64,000 bases of DNA from Chelonoidis abingdonii (Eukaryota; Chordata; Testudines; Testudinidae): assembly GCF_003597395.2 (NCBI RefSeq), contig NC_133769.1, positions 46,493,539 through 46,557,538 of the forward strand. Direction: 5' to 3'. Within the stretch, counting starts at the first letter, position 1. The number at the start of each line of letters is the position of its first letter. Positions 61,200-64,000 of the stretch are shown here, piece by piece. The notes under the pieces are model-generated. The model ran no database searches, had not been told where the DNA came from, and worked only from the letters and a program-made list of their open reading frames with translations. Made by a program: the position numbers and the translations under genes.

Positions 61200-63600
61200 A
61201 TAAGTGGATGGGGAGAGATAGTATCAAATGAAGGTGTAGAACAATGCTGGGAATTGTCTATTTCTACACGCTTTCACCATGTTCTCTTTCCCCTTTACAC
61301 TGGGGCCCCCGGGCGCAGCCTGAGCAGAAAGTCTGTCCATTGAAGAGTTTGCCAGAGGCTCAGGTGCAAAGAGGGGGAGCAACTTCTTATGATTGATGTA
61401 GCTTCTACACCACTTGTGTGTCTCCATTGTGCAACGAGAATCTGCACAGCCATGGATTTACAAACTCTGTTCCCAAATCCCTGGCATGCTGTGTACACAT
61501 TCAGCCTGCATGGAGTAGGGCTCTCTGATATGCCAGTTCAGAAGGCAGAAGCCTACTGGTTCAGCAACACAATCTAGCAAAAGAACATTATCCCAGTGCA
61601 CTACTCTTTGCTGGCTCACCATTAGACACTGGGTCCTACTCTAGGTTCTAGTGCGTATCTTCAAGCTGATCATGGGAATATCCTGAGTTAACTGAGGGAC
61701 CACCTTCCCCAGTGTGCATATAACCTCCCATGACAGCTAGCTTCCACCGTTAGTATGGAATTGTGTGAAGAAGACGGAGCTTTCTCAGTGACTGGCTCAT
61801 GAATCTCAAATTTACTCTCAGAGAAGCAAAATCTATTGCTTTACCAAAAAGCTTCCAACGCCTCCTCAAAATAAAGCAAACAAGCAAAGAAAAGCAAAAA
61901 AACTCCAATCCCAGCTGACTGGAGGCAGGCGAGAGAGAGAAATAGTTCTTTGTTTGCCTAGGTGTGAACTTGGGCTTTTCCAGACCCTGTCTTGTTGTTC
62001 TAAGACTGGGGTTTCTAGCAACCAAAATACCATTGTCCATTGTGGGATACAGTATGCTCAGATTAATGGGAGGCAAACAGCTGTAATGGAGGTCTCATTG
62101 TAGTAGAGGGAGAAAGCTTAGAACACCAGAAACAAAAGACTGAAATGCCAGCACTAGTACCCCTGCCCATAGATGGAATCTGCGGTCTCTCTGTGTGTAT
62201 ATACGCAGCCAACTGTATTTTCCTTCAGTGCTCTACCTTGCCACAAGTGTTTTAATCTCAAGGTTACAGAAATATAAATTCTTCATTCATGTGTTTCTGT
62301 CATTTGTTTATGGCATAAAGTATGCGCACTAAGGAGACAACATTCTGCATATTTACAGCTCTAGCAGAACCATTGACTTATGTTTTATTCTGGTTAATGT
62401 TATTCTGGTTACAAAATAAGAAAATCTGAAGTCTGTAGCACAAGCCAGACTTTTACAGCAGTGTCTTGCTAGCAGCTCCTTTCTTGCTAGCACTGTGCCT
62501 TTCCTATCATCCCGAGAGACAAATCCAGCATTACATGCCTATAAGCAAAACCAACCATGTAAGACATTACATTTATCCACTAGAGGTTAGCAGAGGGGAT
62601 ATTTTGGTGCTGCCTCATAGTAACAATTTTTAGGTTAAATGAACAAATTTAGGTTTAATTTTATAAAACTGAAGAGACACTTTAAAAACTTTCCACCTTG
62701 GGGCACCAGGGTTGTTGTTGTTTTTAAGAACAGGAGTGTGAATCATTATTCTAGCCATGCTGCACTCAGCTTTTGTTAAAATACTTCAATTATATTATCA
62801 TCAGGGATCCTAGTTTTCCATGATGAAAAACACAAAATTCTTAGGTTTAAAAAAAAAAAAGCCCACCACATAAAAATCTGCATTTTTCAGTGATTACAAT
62901 GAACTCTGACAGTCCAACCTCATAAGATTCTTGGTTATTATAAATTTCTTTACCTTATGGTGCCCAAAAGCTTCCCAGTAAAATGTTCTTTTTAGTATGT
63001 ATGAGTATTGCTTTATTGGAGAAACCTAAAGCAAGAAAGGAAATCCTCATTACATTAGAACACCTTCAACATGAAGATTTTAGTTCTTTACAACAGTTTA
63101 GGCACACTCTGGACCTTTTAAAAGGATGCTCAAGGTGGGTATAGAGAAAGCACACTTTGTGAAGACAGGCCTCAAAAAAGCATGTTTAAAAGCTGGACCA
63201 CTGTGACACTATATTGCACCTAAAAGTGGAGTGGAACCTAAGCAAAGCACTTATCCAAACTTGCTGCAGACTTTGGACGATGGGAGTTCAGATTCCAAAC
63301 CAGTATCCAGATCCACTGCTTATGGCTGGCTCAATAGAGCATTCTTGTCCCTAAAGAACAACTTGGTCTTCAAGCCTGAGCCATGAGAGAAGGATCTGAA
63401 TTTTGAATTCTCCAAAGTTTGGGGCTTCAGCCAAAACTCTGCATCTCAGTACCCTCCAACTTTTAGATTTGAATTTTAATGTGAGGATTTAAAGACAATT
63501 TCTGCGTTGTGTACAGGAATTCTGTCATTTTTTTCTAAATTCAGCAGCAATACCTGGTGATAGTAGTTACTCTTTGCTGCAGAAGTATCCTTACATATGC
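61200..63600. other. Intron, no gene recognised
   Basis: Several minus-strand open runs (61427-61224, 62076-61750, and one without ATG at about 62545-62356) lack convincing splice pairs. Bases 63240-63480 look like dispersed amniote repeat text. Confidence 0.4.
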
Positions 63601-63661
63601 TAGCACAGTAGAATGAATGTTTTGGTAGTCCATCAGTCCGATGATGACAAATCTGTGCAGA

Positions 63662-64000
63662 TCATCTATTGTTGGTCTCATGGTGTGCCCTCTGATGACT
63701 GTACAAGCCAATTCTAGAGGTGTACATTTTGCTGCAGATGGTGCATGGGAAGTTTGCGGTCAGTGGATTGTGCGCTGCTGATGCTCTGTGCTGTCGTTCA
63801 CGTGCCTCTTGTAGACGCCGGCAGCAGTCTTCCTCAAAGGCGATGCAGGTATTTCTAACTGTTGCATGCCACTGTGTTTTGTCGCTGGCAGTGTCCTCAA
63901 GGTCCCTAGGCTTGATACTGCTGTACTGCAGATTGGCTTTGATGGTGTCCTTGTAAAGTTTCCGTGGATGACCTATACGCCGGATGCCCTGGGAGAGCTC
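63662..64000 (-). CDS. Non-LTR retrotransposon ORF2 C-terminus, partial, uninterrupted
   Basis: One minus-strand frame is open from the window edge (64000) down to a TGA at 63664-63662: 112 codons with no ATG required because the 5' part is outside. It begins ELSQGIRRIGHPRKLYKDT and continues with an Arg-rich helix. It ends with a zinc-finger pattern FPCTICSKMYTSRIGLYSHQ followed by RAHH, i.e. C-x2-C-x12-H-x3-H counted from the second Cys. The order, a G-R/H-P-xLR-like motif, a basic linker and a terminal CCHH finger, is typical of the tail of LINE reverse transcriptases often annotated as endonuclease-reverse transcriptase. The exact clade cannot be named from the tail. The absence of stops suggests a younger copy than the CR1s here. 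Confidence 0.65.
   Translation of the reverse strand, partial: ELSQGIRRIGHPRKLYKDTIKANLQYSSIKPRDLEDTASDKTQWHATVRNTCIAFEEDCCRRLQEARERQHRASAAHNPLTANFPCTICSKMYTSRIGLYSHQRAHHETNNR

Noticed and set aside
61224..61498. Minus-strand open runs beginning METHKWCRSYINHKK
   Set aside because: Beside a mariner MITE, no domain or splice evidence; compatible with chance.
61750..62076. 108-codon minus-strand open run, and within it SKFEIHEPVTEKAPSSSHN in another frame
   Set aside because: No good donor, no recognised family; the two frames cannot both be real and neither has support.

Overview
The window looks like a turtle (Testudines) nuclear genome segment lying almost wholly inside introns of one host gene transcribed on the minus strand. 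Two short exons are recognisable at 17618-17735 and 6466-6602. They splice in phase into 85 codons whose translation matches CPED1 (cadherin-like and PC-esterase domain-containing 1) as I remember the human protein, ending just before the exon expected to carry the esterase GDS motif. The turtle assignment rests on repeat content: tortoise-type tRNA-derived SINEs with a CR1-like tail, CR1 LINEs, two large PIF/Harbinger transposons, several hAT non-autonomous elements, and palindromic repeats I associate with turtle genomes. No operons, CRISPR arrays or other bacterial features are present.

Layout: 1-1660, decayed DIRS-like retroelement (gag, minus strand); 1920-2710, CR1 split by a tRNA-SINE; 3723-4537, small palindromic and hAT elements; 6466-6602, CPED1 exon; 7080-7726, solo LTR inside an older palindromic repeat; 7771-9960, MITEs and a CR1; 12735-13900, CORE-SINE and a hAT; 17618-17735, CPED1 exon; 21281-23705, foldback repeats and SINEs; 24158-26990, dead Ty3/Gypsy element interrupted by a hAT that carries a perfect tandem duplication; 29630-30574, reverse-oriented solo LTR splitting an older repeat; 32041-36379, Harbinger with TAA target duplication; 36424-43738, CR1 pieces and three hAT-type elements; 44000-51400, mostly plain AT-rich intron; 52100-58427, second Harbinger with TGA target duplication, whose interior holds a 25-N gap and noisy inverted and direct copies of its own flank; 58609-61195, MITEs; 63662-64000, tail of a non-LTR retrotransposon ORF still open at the window edge.

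The most notable observations are: (i) 51.1-57.7 kb is a direct/inverted/direct triplication with dense small indels around an N gap, very probably an unpolished long-read gap fill rather than biology; (ii) two copies of a palindromic repeat carry 14-15 bp target duplications and are truncated at the same end, suggesting LINE-type mobilisation of what looks like a MITE; (iii) several nested insertions give a relative age order. I found no new host defence or enzymatic system. The functional content is the two CPED1 exons plus transposon fossils.
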